Below are positions 1 to 9,264 of a DNA stretch of 64,000 nt, in pieces. The position numbers were made by a program, and so were the translations under genes. Each line of letters starts with the position of its first letter. Position 1 is the stretch's first letter. The DNA is from Photorhabdus namnaonensis (GTDB lineage: Bacteria > Pseudomonadota > Gammaproteobacteria > Enterobacterales > Enterobacteriaceae), in contig NZ_LOIC01000082.1 of assembly GCF_001684335.1 (NCBI RefSeq), forward strand, positions 62,001 to 126,000. Reading direction: 5' to 3'. The notes below the pieces were generated by a model, which saw nothing but the letters and a program-made list of their open reading frames with translations, ran no database searches and was not told where the DNA came from.

Positions 1-280
1 TGATTTTTTTATCAATTTTTCTGATATCTATGCCTTTTACAGTTGTCCCTGTAATATCATTATTGAATGATGCTCCTAAACGGGAACAGTTTAATTTCAT
101 TGCTGTTGTATTGTTCCCTGATGCCATGTTATTTATTTTACTTGTACCTTCCGTTAATGATGCAGTCAGAATGGCGCGAGTTGAAGAACTTTTTGAGGCA
201 GGTAAAGTTATTGAACCATTTATTGATTTGGTTTTATTGATTTCGATAAATGGCGGATGATTATTACCATAATACTTCAT
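1..280 (-). CDS. EPSP-synthase-like enolpyruvyl transferase, N-terminal part (runs off left edge)
   Basis: Reading the minus strand from ATG at 280 gives 93 codons without a stop up to the window edge. Residues about 18-37 contain LPASKSSSTRAIL, the N-terminal substrate-loop motif of the EPSP synthase/MurA family (PGSKSxxxRxLxLAAL). It is followed by TEGTSKINN, which matches the GTSxIxN stretch seen in AroA. The gene begins 28 bp downstream of a second family member on the same strand and probably shares its transcript. The chromosomal aroA lies in a different context (serC-aroA) in enterobacteria, so this is probably an accessory paralogue. The catalytic C-terminal half is outside the window, so activity cannot be judged. 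Confidence 0.75.
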   Translation of the reverse strand, partial: MKYYGNNHPPFIEINKTKSINGSITLPASKSSSTRAILTASLTEGTSKINNMASGNNTTAMKLNCSRLGASFNNDITGTTVKGIDIRKIDKKI

Positions 281-308
281 ATTTTTATCTCGCTTATTAT
301 ACTGTTAG

Positions 309-1613
309 CTAACTTATTCTAGCCCCGAGAGAATTTAAGGATTGGATAAATCCAGGAAAACCATCATCTAATTTATGTATATGATTAACTGTTGTTGGTT
401 CTCTTGCTCCTAGCGATGCAATAATATTGGATGCGCAAATCCGATGATCATAGTAGCTGAATATTTCAACGCCTCCATTTAATGGTCCGTTACCGTTAAT
501 CCTTATTTTGTTGAAAGCCCCGGTATCATTAAAAATTAAATAACTTTTTCCTCCCATCATGCGTATGTTTTCGTTGATAATAAATGCACGTTGGCATTTA
601 TGATTATTTATAGCATTAAGACCGGAAAATGTGATATCTCCATTACCATTAATCGCCGCCGCGATGATATTAGTGGCAACGGAAGGGAGTTCATTTAAAT
701 GGATTTCATCTTTAATGGCGTTATATTCCCCCTCCAGGCTGATATTAAGTTCATTCTTAATTGGATTATAGTTTAAATTCATACCAAATTTTTTATATAT
801 GTCGAATAGTACTCTTTCGTTAATGGTATTCCCCAGATAATAACTTTTTATGGTGACTTTGCTTGGTCGGTTAATACTTAATATTGATGAAGCAATGTAG
901 CTTAGTGATGTGAAATCCGAAGGGATATTAATAGTAATATCTTTTGATTGATATTCAGTTGAAATAAATGTACTGCCTATGCGGGTGATTTTGCTCCCCA
1001 GTAACGCCATCATGTTAATTGTTATATCGACGTATCCATTCTTAATTTCACCATTGTTGTTAATGATAAGACTTTTTCCTTTAATAAATGGTGAAACAAG
1101 AAGAGAGAATGATAGGAATTGAGTGCTTTTATTGAAGTTTAATGGTGACTGTGATGGATAGATTCTCCTGGAAACCATGACGATATTTTCTTTTTGCTTT
1201 TCTGCAAATACATTTAGATATGAAAAAAATGATTCATCATACAGGCTTTCTCTGTTAAACAATGAATCATTGCATTTTATATAAACTTCTTTTTCCGTCA
1301 GTGAGGCTAACGCGACACTGATTCTAAATAACATACCAGAGCCATTAGCATTAATAATCCCATTACAATGATATATTGGACGTGCTCCTTTCAATATGAT
1401 GTGATTTTTACCTCTGTCCAGAATTTGCAAACCAAACTGTTGTAAAGCAATAAGGAGATCTTCTGTTTCGGTACACCACGATATATTATTTACGGTAGTT
1501 GTTTCTTCATTCAATAGTGCTAATAGTAGCGCTCTTTGGATATGAGGCTTAGATAATGGTATGACTATTTCCCCATTAAGAGTGGAGCCGGGGAGCACGC
1601 TAATTTTATTCAT
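309..1613 (-). CDS. Divergent EPSP-synthase-like enolpyruvyl transferase
   Basis: 434 aa, close to AroA length (about 427). The N-terminus has GEIVIPLSKPHIQRALLLAL, corresponding to the PGSKSxxxRxL motif. The C-terminus has YYDHRICASNIIASLG and DDGFPGFIQSL, corresponding to the NDHRMAM and KTFPDYF motifs of AroA. The fold assignment is therefore good. Several residues that are catalytic in AroA look replaced: the central IPDA-type aspartate is LPS here, the KETDR motif reads HKCQR, and the lysine before TFPDYF is Asp. This suggests a changed reaction or substrate, as in family members used in natural-product pathways. A Shine-Dalgarno TGGAGG precedes the ATG. It sits 50 bp after the RidA-like gene and is probably co-transcribed with it. 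True function unknown. Confidence 0.8.
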   Translation of the reverse strand: MNKISVLPGSTLNGEIVIPLSKPHIQRALLLALLNEETTTVNNISWCTETEDLLIALQQFGLQILDRGKNHIILKGARPIYHCNGIINANGSGMLFRISVALASLTEKEVYIKCNDSLFNRESLYDESFFSYLNVFAEKQKENIVMVSRRIYPSQSPLNFNKSTQFLSFSLLVSPFIKGKSLIINNNGEIKNGYVDITINMMALLGSKITRIGSTFISTEYQSKDITINIPSDFTSLSYIASSILSINRPSKVTIKSYYLGNTINERVLFDIYKKFGMNLNYNPIKNELNISLEGEYNAIKDEIHLNELPSVATNIIAAAINGNGDITFSGLNAINNHKCQRAFIINENIRMMGGKSYLIFNDTGAFNKIRINGNGPLNGGVEIFSYYDHRICASNIIASLGAREPTTVNHIHKLDDGFPGFIQSLNSLGARIS

Positions 1614-1663
1614 GCCAAGCCTCCAGGTAGATCAATTACCATTGGTATTATTCTTTAATTTAA

Positions 1664-2062
1664 CTATTTGCTGTCGATAGCAATAGTTGTAATTTCTACG
1701 TAATGTTCTGGTTTCACCATTGATTTAACGGCAATAGTGGTATTGACCGGACGTATATCGCCAAATTTCTCATTAAATGCTCGACAATAATCATCAAAAT
1801 GTTGGAAATCTGTTAAATGTGTTACTGTGCTAACAACATCAGTCAGTTCTGCACCAAGTTCTTTTAAATATTTCTCAATTTTTTCTATGATAAATAGAGT
1901 TTGCTCGTAAGCATTTTCCCCCATAACATTTCCATCACCATCTGAGGCGACACATCCTGCAATAAAGATTTGATTGCCAACTCTTTTTCCTCTCGAATAT
2001 CCCATTTTATTTTCCCACGGGGAGGGGCTGAATACTGTTTTTCTAACTTCATGAGATGACAT
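1664..2062 (-). CDS. RidA/YjgF/UK114-family protein
   Basis: 132 aa, the usual length of the family. Recognisable segments are GNQIFIAGCVASDGDGNV, the helix with ELGAELTDVVSTVTHLTDF, and RPVNTTIAVKSMVKPEHYVEI near the C-terminus. Canonical RidA enamine/imine deaminases carry an arginine in the ARSCVEV stretch. Here the aligned segment reads VNTTIAV, so that arginine is Asn. Members without this arginine generally lack the classical 2-aminoacrylate deaminase activity and often sit in specialised pathways. It is the first gene of a minus-strand unit leading into the two enolpyruvyl-transferase-like genes. Its role there, for example handling a reactive enol, enamine or imine intermediate, is inference. 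Confidence 0.85.
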   Translation of the reverse strand: MSSHEVRKTVFSPSPWENKMGYSRGKRVGNQIFIAGCVASDGDGNVMGENAYEQTLFIIEKIEKYLKELGAELTDVVSTVTHLTDFQHFDDYCRAFNEKFGDIRPVNTTIAVKSMVKPEHYVEITTIAIDSK

Positions 2063-2513
2063 AAATACTCCTATAAATGAAAATATATAAGAAGAAGATT
2101 TGGGAATAATAAATTAATTTAAACAATTTATTCTATTAACTAAAAAATATCCGTAAATCAATGTAGTATTAATAAAAGTATATAAATTCTGATATGTCAA
2201 ATAAAACTAATTATTAAAATGGAATAATTTTTTGTTTTTTTATTAAAAAAATGAATAAATATTTTCTCTTGACAGCAAAGTTATTTTTTATAGAAAAATT
2301 TCTATTATTATTGAATTGGTTATGTATTAAAGACTTGAATCTGGCTATGTTCTGGCTATTCTTGTATTTGAAAGTCACCTTAGTTAGAACTATACATGAT
2401 GATTAGGTTGTCTTAATTTTGATGAAAATTTTATTTATTAATAAAAATAGATAATTTAAAGAGTGAATAAAATGGGTATAAAGTAATAATTGTTAACTGA
2501 TGATGGGGTGGAT
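2063..2513. other. AT-rich divergent intergenic region
   Basis: About 450 bp separating the minus-strand RidA/EPT unit from the plus-strand ATP-grasp gene. It is strongly AT-rich and must hold two divergent promoters, but I cannot pick convincing -35/-10 pairs among the many TTATTA-like words. No RNA gene or repeat recognised. Confidence 0.5.
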
Positions 2514-3788
2514 ATGGGCGTTTTTATTTTTATTGAAGCAAGACCAGTTGAGTGTTCAGCGATTGATTATATTAGAAATTTAGGATTTTCTCCTGTATTG
2601 TTTACTTCGATGGAATCAATGAATAAAGGATTATATGATGATTTGAAGAAGGAATTATTCGATAATATTTATTATTTAAATACGAGAAGTAGTGTAGATA
2701 TCATTAATTTAATTAAAGATAACAACATTCCTGTTGTAGCGATCTTGGGCTGCTATGATGATTTTATGATTGTAGCGTCTGAAGTGGCGTTAGAATTCGG
2801 TTTGCCTCATTCGGATATAGATGGTTTGAGGAACGCATTTAGTAAGAAGAATGTTAGAGATATCCTGGCACAGCACGGTTATGAACAACCTGCCTACGAG
2901 GTTTTTCCTTATAATAATATGCCAGAAAATCCTAAAGTTCCTTTCCCATTTGTTATTAAACCACTTCGTGATGCTGGGGCTTATGGAGTATCGCTTTGTA
3001 AGTCTCAAGATGATTACCGCCATGTGATTTCAGAAATTTCATCTAATGGCACGATGTCGATGCTCGGTGAAGTTAATGAGGAGTTCTTGATAGAAGAATT
3101 CTTGCAAGGAAATTTTTATGGAGCGGAATTAATTTATAATAATAATGCATGGCATGTAATTGGTATCAATAGAATTTTCGTTTCTCCTAATGATGACCTG
3201 TGTATGATAGGTTTATCTCATCCTGCTGAGCTATCTGAACTTGAGTTTACAATAGCTTGTAAGCTTGTTAAAGAGTGGGTAGCCGTTTTGGGATTACGAG
3301 GTGGGGCAATAAATGTAGAATTTATTTATACCTCTAGCGGACCAGTATTAGTTGAAATTAATTTACGTATAGCGGGTGCCAGAGCCGCTCAACAGATCTT
3401 CATGACCTCTGGAATTAATATGGTCAAATACTTAGTCGATTTTGTTTGTGGTATCGAGAGTTCTATATCACCGGAGTCAGAAATAGTTTATCCATTTGTT
3501 GCTGATGCATTTGTTTTTTATCGTGATGAGGGGATGGTAAATGATATCGGGGTAGATACTGATATCCCTTATTTTATTTCCGCTGGGTTTAAAAAAACGC
3601 CTTTTACTATTTCACCTAAAAATAAAAGTTCGTCCAAAAATAGAAGTTCGTTTAAAAATAAAAGTTCATCGAAAAATAAGAATTTTGGTTCTATTGTTGG
3701 TTATGTTCTGGCTTATGGTGATAGCTGCGAGGAAGCGATGGAGAATGCGACACGTATTGCTAACAGTGTTCGGTTAACAACAAATTAA
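2514..3788 (+). CDS. ATP-grasp ligase (amino-acid/peptide ligase type)
   Basis: 424 aa from ATG 2514, which has GGGGTGG just upstream; an in-frame TTG at 2490 is less likely. The order fits ATP-grasp ligases: an N-terminal Rossmann-like part with ARPVECSAIDYIRNLG; the central nucleotide-binding subdomain with FPFVIKPLRDAGAYGVSLCKS (the VKPxxxxGSxGV-type loop); and the metal/phosphate-binding stretch VLVEINLRIAGARA (Glu-x-Asn-x-Arg). Near the C-terminus a low-complexity Lys/Asn/Ser insert is encoded by an 18-bp repeat. Enzymes of this type join carboxylates to amines with ATP, as in L-amino-acid ligases and in nucleoside-peptide antibiotic pathways. The substrate cannot be read from sequence. 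The EamA exporter follows after 15 bp, suggesting a two-gene operon that makes and exports a small molecule. Confidence 0.8.
   Translation: MGVFIFIEARPVECSAIDYIRNLGFSPVLFTSMESMNKGLYDDLKKELFDNIYYLNTRSSVDIINLIKDNNIPVVAILGCYDDFMIVASEVALEFGLPHSDIDGLRNAFSKKNVRDILAQHGYEQPAYEVFPYNNMPENPKVPFPFVIKPLRDAGAYGVSLCKSQDDYRHVISEISSNGTMSMLGEVNEEFLIEEFLQGNFYGAELIYNNNAWHVIGINRIFVSPNDDLCMIGLSHPAELSELEFTIACKLVKEWVAVLGLRGGAINVEFIYTSSGPVLVEINLRIAGARAAQQIFMTSGINMVKYLVDFVCGIESSISPESEIVYPFVADAFVFYRDEGMVNDIGVDTDIPYFISAGFKKTPFTISPKNKSSSKNRSSFKNKSSSKNKNFGSIVGYVLAYGDSCEEAMENATRIANSVRLTTN
3618..3680 (+). repeat. 18-bp in-frame minisatellite inside the ATP-grasp gene
   Basis: Three consecutive 18-bp units at 3618-3635, 3636-3653 and 3654-3671 begin AAAAATA(A/G)AAGTTC, and a partial fourth follows. 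The unit length is a multiple of three and encodes the hexapeptides KNKSSS, KNRSSF and KNKSSS, then KNKN. Copy-number change would preserve the reading frame. Confidence 0.9.
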
Positions 3789-3803
3789 TAAGAGATCATC
3801 ATT

Positions 3804-4649
3804 ATGGCTATCCTGATGGGGTTGATTTCAGCATTGTGCTGGGGAAGTACTGATTTTCTGGCAGGGCAAGTGGCAAGAAAAGTTGGCGTTGCTAAATCTT
3901 TATTCTACAGCCAGCTATTTGGTTTTTTTGTTTTATCGTTGCTGCTGTTTTTTTATTTTGAGATGTCGTTTGTTAATGCAAACTTCTTGCAACTGACTAT
4001 ATGTGTTGTTGCTTCGGTTTGCAATTTAATGGCAATGGTGTTTCTGCTTAAAGCGTTATCGATCGGCAAAGCCTCTATTGTCGCGCCGATTGTTTCGCTT
4101 TATGGGGCCGTTACCACGATTTTGTCATTGATAAATGGGAAACCAATGACCGCTTTGGTTTTGTTTAGTCTATTTATTTGTGTTGTTGGCGCTTGTCTAA
4201 CCAGTATACCGAAATCAAAAGATGGACAACGAGAATCATCCGGTTCAATTTTCTTCGCGCTTTTATCTTCATTAATGTTTGGTTTAGGCTTCTGGCTGCA
4301 AGGGGAATTTGCTGTTAAAGATCTGGGTGTTATCAATGCATTATGGGTTTATTATTTAACCGCTGTGATTCTTTTGTTCCTCACGTTGTTAAAAAAAAGG
4401 AATTTATCATTACCGCCGATTTCAATTATCGCTCTGGTTTTTTCAATTAGTTTTTTTAGTTTGATAGGGTTTGCTTCATTAGCTTACGGTTCTGCTACGG
4501 GACATGTCGCCGTTGTTACCGTTCTGAGTTCATTGGCAAGTGGCGTCACCGCTTTATTAGGCTTTTTTATTCGCGGAGAACGGTTGAGCCGAATTCAGTG
4601 GATGGGCATTGTGGTAATAATTGTGGGTGTTATTCTTTTGAAATTATGA
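3804..4649 (+). CDS. EamA/DMT-family membrane exporter
   Basis: 281 aa, almost entirely hydrophobic, with about ten predicted membrane helices. The N-terminal MGLISALCWGSTDFLAGQVAR is a typical EamA (drug/metabolite transporter) start, including the conserved WGSxxF. Two related halves are visible, the second starting near SGSIFFALLSSLMFGLGFW. The C-terminus VTALLGFFIRGERLSRIQWMGIVVIIVGVILL matches the conserved family end (E-x-L-xxxQWxGxxLIxxG). These proteins export small metabolites or amino acids across the inner membrane. It follows the ATP-grasp gene by 15 bp and probably exports that pathway's product or a toxic intermediate. The substrate is inferred only from context. Confidence 0.88.
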   Translation: MAILMGLISALCWGSTDFLAGQVARKVGVAKSLFYSQLFGFFVLSLLLFFYFEMSFVNANFLQLTICVVASVCNLMAMVFLLKALSIGKASIVAPIVSLYGAVTTILSLINGKPMTALVLFSLFICVVGACLTSIPKSKDGQRESSGSIFFALLSSLMFGLGFWLQGEFAVKDLGVINALWVYYLTAVILLFLTLLKKRNLSLPPISIIALVFSISFFSLIGFASLAYGSATGHVAVVTVLSSLASGVTALLGFFIRGERLSRIQWMGIVVIIVGVILLKL

Positions 4650-4663
4650 CGTTTATGATAGTT

Positions 4664-4690
4664 TGTTTCCCCGAATTCTTCGGGGAAACA
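4664..4690. terminator. Strong hairpin between convergent genes
   Basis: TGTTTCCCCGAA and TTCGGGGAAACA form a perfect 12-bp stem around a 3-nt loop. It lies between the EamA exporter (+) and yfgG (-). There is no long U-tract on either side, so it may act on both strands or only stabilise 3' ends. Confidence 0.6.
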
Positions 4691-4725
4691 GTGAAGTAAT
4701 TACATTGATTTAGGTGCTAGCTTAA

Positions 4726-4887
4726 TTATTTCATTTGATGATTTTCACTTTTCTCTATTATGACCTTCTTATTTTGCTGATGATGATCTAATGCCGCTAT
4801 GGATGAGTAAATGAAACGGCCAAATAAAATCAGAAAGCTGATAAGTAAAACCAATTTAATTATCTGAGATCGCTTCTTTTTTTTCAT
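4726..4887 (-). CDS. yfgG: YfgG-like small membrane protein (DUF2633)
   Basis: 53 aa, read from ATG 4887 to TAA 4726. A Lys/Arg-rich start (MKKKKRSQ) is followed by one membrane helix, IIKLVLLISFLILFGRFIYSS. This closely resembles the RIVLLISFIFFFGRFIYSS core of E. coli YfgG. A short His/Gln-rich hydrophilic tail (LDHHQQNKK) also matches in character. It lies just downstream of ppx, as in other enterobacteria. E. coli YfgG is reported to be linked to metal stress tolerance; nothing in the sequence tests that here. It is probably expressed from the ppk-ppx transcript or its own promoter in the 12-bp gap. Confidence 0.8.
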   Translation of the reverse strand: MKKKKRSQIIKLVLLISFLILFGRFIYSSIAALDHHQQNKKVIIEKSENHQMK

Positions 4888-4899
4888 AGTTTGAAATCG

Positions 4900-6432
4900 C
4901 TATATTGATTCCTCGGCTATTTCTAATTGCCAACCTGTAACGTTATGCCAGTAACCTTGCTCTTTTTCCAGATCAAGCTGCATCAGCGTGTTTTCTGATA
5001 AATAATTATAAGGCAGGTAGAGCGCCCAATGACCATCATCAGTAATTAGTCTGAGTGATTCAGGGGTAGTTGTGGATTGACGTTGATTATTGAGTAACGT
5101 TGCCAGACGTAGGATTTGAATTAATGGCAGATACTGCTTTTTCTTGAATAAATTGAATCTTGGCAAATCATCCAGTTTTATTGTTTTGCGATGACAGCGA
5201 ACCAAGGTTGCCAACAGTAATTGTTGTTCCTGATTAAAGCCGGGTAAGTTGGTATTTTGTAGAATGTAGGCAGAGTGTCGTTGTAATCCGCTTAAGTTAA
5301 TACTTAATCCAACTTCATGTAACATTGCAGCCCAGTGTAAAATCGTTTCGAGTTGAGGTTGCGCCAGTTTGGGGTTCTGGATTGCCCACTGTTGGTAAAG
5401 TGTTTCAGTCGTATTAAGTACACGCTTTGCCTGCTCTCTGTCGATATTATAGTGTTCAGCCAGGCTTCTTGCGGTTCTCTGGCGAATATCTTGATGACGG
5501 AAACGGCCTTCCATTTCATATAAAACGCCTTCACGTAGCGCACCATCTGAGAGTTGTAACGCTTTTATATGCAGAGTATCGAATATACCGCATAAGATAG
5601 CTAAACCAGGAATAAAAAAGTGTTTACGATCATCCGATAGCCCGGGTAAGTCGAAGGTTTTTAATTTCTTGAATTTGAGTATTTCTTTGACCAACATCTC
5701 CAGTCGTTCAGGGGTGATTAATCCGTCCTTTTCTCCCATTGCGACCAGTACTTCGTAAACCGCTTTAATTGTCCCGGATGCCCCCAGCGCTGAATTCCAA
5801 CCCGTGATGCGGTATTGCCATGAGAGATTTTCTAGTTTTTGTGCGGCTTCAAGCCGCGCTCGGCGGAATTTTTCTGCGCTAATTTCGTCATCGGGAAAAA
5901 ATTGGTGGGCGAAACTAATGCATCCCATTCGGCGGCTTTCTACTAATAATGGTTCAAAATTTTCACCAATCACCAGTTCAGTGGAGCCGCCGCCAATATC
6001 AATCACCAGTTTACGGTCTTTTTCTGGTTGCGTATGTTCCACTCCCATATAGATTAGACGGGCTTCTTCATGGCCGGAAATAATTTCAATCGGGTAGGGG
6101 ATAACGTCTTTAGCGCGTTCAATAAATTCTTTTGCATTACTGGCTTCACGTAGGCTGTGAGTGCCCACCAGACAAACATTATCAGCAGGAAAGCTTTGTA
6201 ATCGTTCAGCAAATAGAGCCAGACAGGCGAGACCGCGCTCCATCGCTTCTTCGCTTAATTGGCTGTTGTGGTCAAGGCCGTCGGCGAGATGGACGCGTTG
6301 TTTTAAGCGGCCCAGGATCTGAAATGCGCCGTTAACAATTCGTGCGATAATCATATGAAAACTGTTTGAACCCAGATCAATAGCCGCAATTTCTATTGGT
6401 CTGGGTGTTGGCTTGTCGTGTGTTAGCGGCAT
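4900..6432 (-). CDS. ppx: Exopolyphosphatase
   Basis: 510 aa (E. coli Ppx 513). It removes terminal phosphates from polyphosphate and also acts on guanosine pentaphosphate. The ASKHA-fold motifs are present: [17 protein letters not shown] near residue 16, [17 protein letters not shown], and the phosphate-binding [12 protein letters not shown] near residue 145. The C-terminal half contains an HD-like helical domain ([37 protein letters not shown]). It begins 3 bp after the ppk stop, so synthesis and breakdown of polyphosphate are encoded by one transcript. Confidence 0.97.
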   Translation of the reverse strand: MPLTHDKPTPRPIEIAAIDLGSNSFHMIIARIVNGAFQILGRLKQRVHLADGLDHNSQLSEEAMERGLACLALFAERLQSFPADNVCLVGTHSLREASNAKEFIERAKDVIPYPIEIISGHEEARLIYMGVEHTQPEKDRKLVIDIGGGSTELVIGENFEPLLVESRRMGCISFAHQFFPDDEISAEKFRRARLEAAQKLENLSWQYRITGWNSALGASGTIKAVYEVLVAMGEKDGLITPERLEMLVKEILKFKKLKTFDLPGLSDDRKHFFIPGLAILCGIFDTLHIKALQLSDGALREGVLYEMEGRFRHQDIRQRTARSLAEHYNIDREQAKRVLNTTETLYQQWAIQNPKLAQPQLETILHWAAMLHEVGLSINLSGLQRHSAYILQNTNLPGFNQEQQLLLATLVRCHRKTIKLDDLPRFNLFKKKQYLPLIQILRLATLLNNQRQSTTTPESLRLITDDGHWALYLPYNYLSENTLMQLDLEKEQGYWHNVTGWQLEIAEESI

Positions 6433-6435
6433 AAA

Positions 6436-8505
6436 TTAAGCTCTTGGTTCAGGTTGTTCGAGGGCTTTTATATAGTCATAAATAGCCAGTTGCGCCCGGA
6501 TTTTCCGCTTATTTCCTCGTGGCACATAACTATTGCTCAGTTCTTTATCAACGTAACGGGCTTTAACCGTATCATTGAATTGTAATTCGAGAATATCCAA
6601 TACCCGTTGTTTTAATTGTGGATCAAGTAGGCAAACCGCAACTTCAATTCGGTAGTCGATATTACGGGTCATCCAATCGGCAGACGACAGAAAGACTTTT
6701 TCATCTCCGTCATTAGTGAATACGTAAACCCGATCATGCTCGAGGAAACGGTCAACGATACTGATGATCTGAATATTTTCGCTAAACCCTGGCTGATTGG
6801 GCACTAGTGAACACATACCACGTATCAGCAGACGTATTTTTACCCCCGCTTCGGAAGCGTCGTATAAGCGGTCCACCAGTTCTTTATCAACCAGATTATT
6901 AATCTTTAACGTAATGCCTGCGGGTTTATTTGCTTTGGCGTTGGCGATTTCCTGTGAAATAAGCTGGTTGAGCATCGCGCGGGAATTTTGCGGCGAGACC
7001 ATCAGGTTTTCAAATTTAACTGGACGGTAGGGATTTTCAATGAAGTTGAATACTCGACGTACTTCGTTAGTAATTTGTGGATTGGCTGTCAGCAAGGAGT
7101 AGTCGGTGTAGAGGCGAGCGGTTTTTTCATTAAAATTACCCGTACCAATATGAGCATAGCGAACAATTTCTTCGCCTTCCAGACGGGAAATAAGGAACAG
7201 CTTTGCGTGAATTTTTAGTCCCGGTGCTGAGAAAATAACATGTACACCCGCTTCGGTTAGCCGTTTGGCCCAATGAATATTGGCTTCTTCATCAAATCGG
7301 GCCTGTAATTCAACCACGACGGTCACTTTTTTACCGTTATGGGCAGCGTGGATCATGGAATCAATAATGCGGGAGTCTTTCGCTACCCGATAAATATTGA
7401 TCTTGATGGAAAGTACACTTGGGTCGAAAGAAGCCTGACGTAATAATTCCAACACATGTTCAAAGGTGTGATAGGGATAATAGAGCAGCACATCTTGTTC
7501 ACGAATCGCATCAAAACCATTGCGGAAATTATCAAACCAGGTGTGTCGTAATCTCGGCAAAGGTTTATTGAGTAGATTTCTCTTCCCTTCATTGGGGAAT
7601 TTAATGAAATCTTTAAAATTGTGATAACGTCCGCCAGCAATCACCGAGTCATCGTTTGACAGACCAAGTTTGCTACGCAGTAATTCCACCATTTCATCTG
7701 GCATTTCTCGCTGGTAAACGAATCTTACCGGTTCCGCTGTCAGCCGTTGTTTCAGCGTGGATGACATCAGTTCGAGCAAGCTTGATTCCATCTCTGTGGC
7801 TAGATCATATTCAGAATCACGGGTCATTTTCATTGAGTAGGCGTTCAGTGAATCATAATCGAAAAAGCCTTTGAAAATTTCATCAAGACAATAACGCATA
7901 ATATTATCTAGCAGGATCATTGACTTGCGGCGATGCGGCATTTCAGGCGGCAAGTTAACAAAACGTGGCACCTTATCTGACGGAATTTCCAATAGTGCAT
8001 ATTGAATATTCTGTCCGTGGACAATTTCAACGGCCAGATAAGTGTAGTCATCTTTCAGAAATTCAACCAGGTTGGTTTCTGGATTGATTAAGATTGGCGT
8101 AGTGTGTGGCCGCAGATGTTGACGAAAATATTGACGTAACCAGATTTGTTGATTGGGTGAAATTTGTCGTTCATTGATTAGAAAAATTTGATTACGAGCG
8201 ATTTCTAATAGCAATTCATTATAGAGTACATCAAATTCTTGATCGGTTTTAGCCACTTTAGCTTGAATTTTTTTCAGTACATTTCGAGCGCTGGTGGCCG
8301 ATCCTCGTTCTTCATTAATTAATATCCGCCGTTTTACATCAGCAAAACGGACTTTGTAAAATTCATCCAGATTATTGGAGTAAATACCAAGGAACCGCAT
8401 CCGTTCTATTAATGGATTGCTCTTATCCGCCGCTTCTTGAAGCACACGTTCGTTGAATGATAACCAACTAAGTTCTTTCTCGGTATAGAGCCTGTCTTGG
8501 GACAT
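6436..8505 (-). CDS. ppk: Polyphosphate kinase 1
   Basis: 689 aa (E. coli 688). It polymerises the gamma-phosphate of ATP into inorganic polyphosphate at the membrane. The N-terminal domain begins [17 protein letters not shown], and [16 protein letters not shown] follows. The catalytic part carries [13 protein letters not shown], with the histidine that becomes phosphorylated, then [23 protein letters not shown] and [17 protein letters not shown]. All family blocks are present and there is no truncation. It is the first gene of the ppk-ppx pair. The upstream gap of 63 bp to speG leaves room for its own promoter, although I cannot assign one. Confidence 0.98.
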   Translation of the reverse strand: MSQDRLYTEKELSWLSFNERVLQEAADKSNPLIERMRFLGIYSNNLDEFYKVRFADVKRRILINEERGSATSARNVLKKIQAKVAKTDQEFDVLYNELLLEIARNQIFLINERQISPNQQIWLRQYFRQHLRPHTTPILINPETNLVEFLKDDYTYLAVEIVHGQNIQYALLEIPSDKVPRFVNLPPEMPHRRKSMILLDNIMRYCLDEIFKGFFDYDSLNAYSMKMTRDSEYDLATEMESSLLELMSSTLKQRLTAEPVRFVYQREMPDEMVELLRSKLGLSNDDSVIAGGRYHNFKDFIKFPNEGKRNLLNKPLPRLRHTWFDNFRNGFDAIREQDVLLYYPYHTFEHVLELLRQASFDPSVLSIKINIYRVAKDSRIIDSMIHAAHNGKKVTVVVELQARFDEEANIHWAKRLTEAGVHVIFSAPGLKIHAKLFLISRLEGEEIVRYAHIGTGNFNEKTARLYTDYSLLTANPQITNEVRRVFNFIENPYRPVKFENLMVSPQNSRAMLNQLISQEIANAKANKPAGITLKINNLVDKELVDRLYDASEAGVKIRLLIRGMCSLVPNQPGFSENIQIISIVDRFLEHDRVYVFTNDGDEKVFLSSADWMTRNIDYRIEVAVCLLDPQLKQRVLDILELQFNDTVKARYVDKELSNSYVPRGNKRKIRAQLAIYDYIKALEQPEPRA

Positions 8506-8568
8506 TGTTACTCCAGGTGTTAAGGTAAAAGTATTAAAACTTTGAATACGACAGGGCGTCGTTTGTCG

Positions 8569-9138
8569 CTATATTTCTGTCTGTAATTGCTGACTCATTT
8601 TTTCATCTTCCTTGGATACAAAATATTGATGTTGGAAAACGCACATGCGAATGGCTGTGTGGTAACGACCATTCATAAAGAATTCGTCTATTAATTCGCC
8701 TTCAGTATAGAAACCTAGCTTATTATAGATGTGAATGGCCTTGGCGTTCTCTTTATCAACAATCAGGTAGAGTTTATACAGATTAAGGACGGAAAATGCA
8801 TATTCCATTGCCAGTTTTGCCGCTTTGGTTGCATGACCTTGGCCTTGATGTGCAGGAGCGATAATAATCTGAAATTCTGACCGGCGGTGGATATAGTCGA
8901 TTTCGACTAATTCAACTAAACCCACTTTGGCGTCAGAGCTTTCGATAATAAACCGGCGCTCGCTCTGGTCGTGAATATGTTTGTCATAGAGATCGCATAG
9001 TTCAACGAAAGCTTCATAAGGTTCTTCGAACCAGTAACGCATAACGCTGGCATTGTTATCTAATTGATGGACGAAAGGCAGATCTTCCCGCTCAAGGGGG
9101 CGTAACCTAACAGGTGGGGTATGAGAACCACCAGACAT
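8569..9138 (-). CDS. speG: Spermidine N1-acetyltransferase
   Basis: 189 aa from ATG 9138 (MSGGSH...), preceded by GAGGTG; the longer open frame upstream has no family similarity. It acetylates spermidine and spermine with acetyl-CoA. Very close to E. coli Spe[21 protein letters not shown] at the start, [14 protein letters not shown], the GNAT acetyl-CoA loop [14 protein letters not shown], and [26 protein letters not shown]. In E. coli speG lies elsewhere on the chromosome, so its position between ppk and purN is a lineage rearrangement. There are 126 bp between it and purN. Polyamine levels matter for stress, but no regulatory site was recognised. Confidence 0.95.
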   Translation of the reverse strand: MSGGSHTPPVRLRPLEREDLPFVHQLDNNASVMRYWFEEPYEAFVELCDLYDKHIHDQSERRFIIESSDAKVGLVELVEIDYIHRRSEFQIIIAPAHQGQGHATKAAKLAMEYAFSVLNLYKLYLIVDKENAKAIHIYNKLGFYTEGELIDEFFMNGRYHTAIRMCVFQHQYFVSKEDEKMSQQLQTEI

Positions 9139-9264
9139 TTGACACCTCAGTGTTTTTAGTAAAAAAGGAGCATAATTAATAATAGTTCGCAGTGCCGGGT
9201 ATGCTACCACAGCACTGTAATTAGCCGTTAATGCCGTTAATATACCCATTAGGGTATAAGTAAA

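Noticed and set aside
30-260. 76-codon plus-strand open frame
   Set aside because: It lies antisense to the N-terminus of the enolpyruvyl-transferase-like gene, whose minus-strand frame has clear family motifs.
8569-9249. Longer speG starting at 9249
   Set aside because: The extra 37 residues do not belong to the family, and ATG 9138 has a proper Shine-Dalgarno site.
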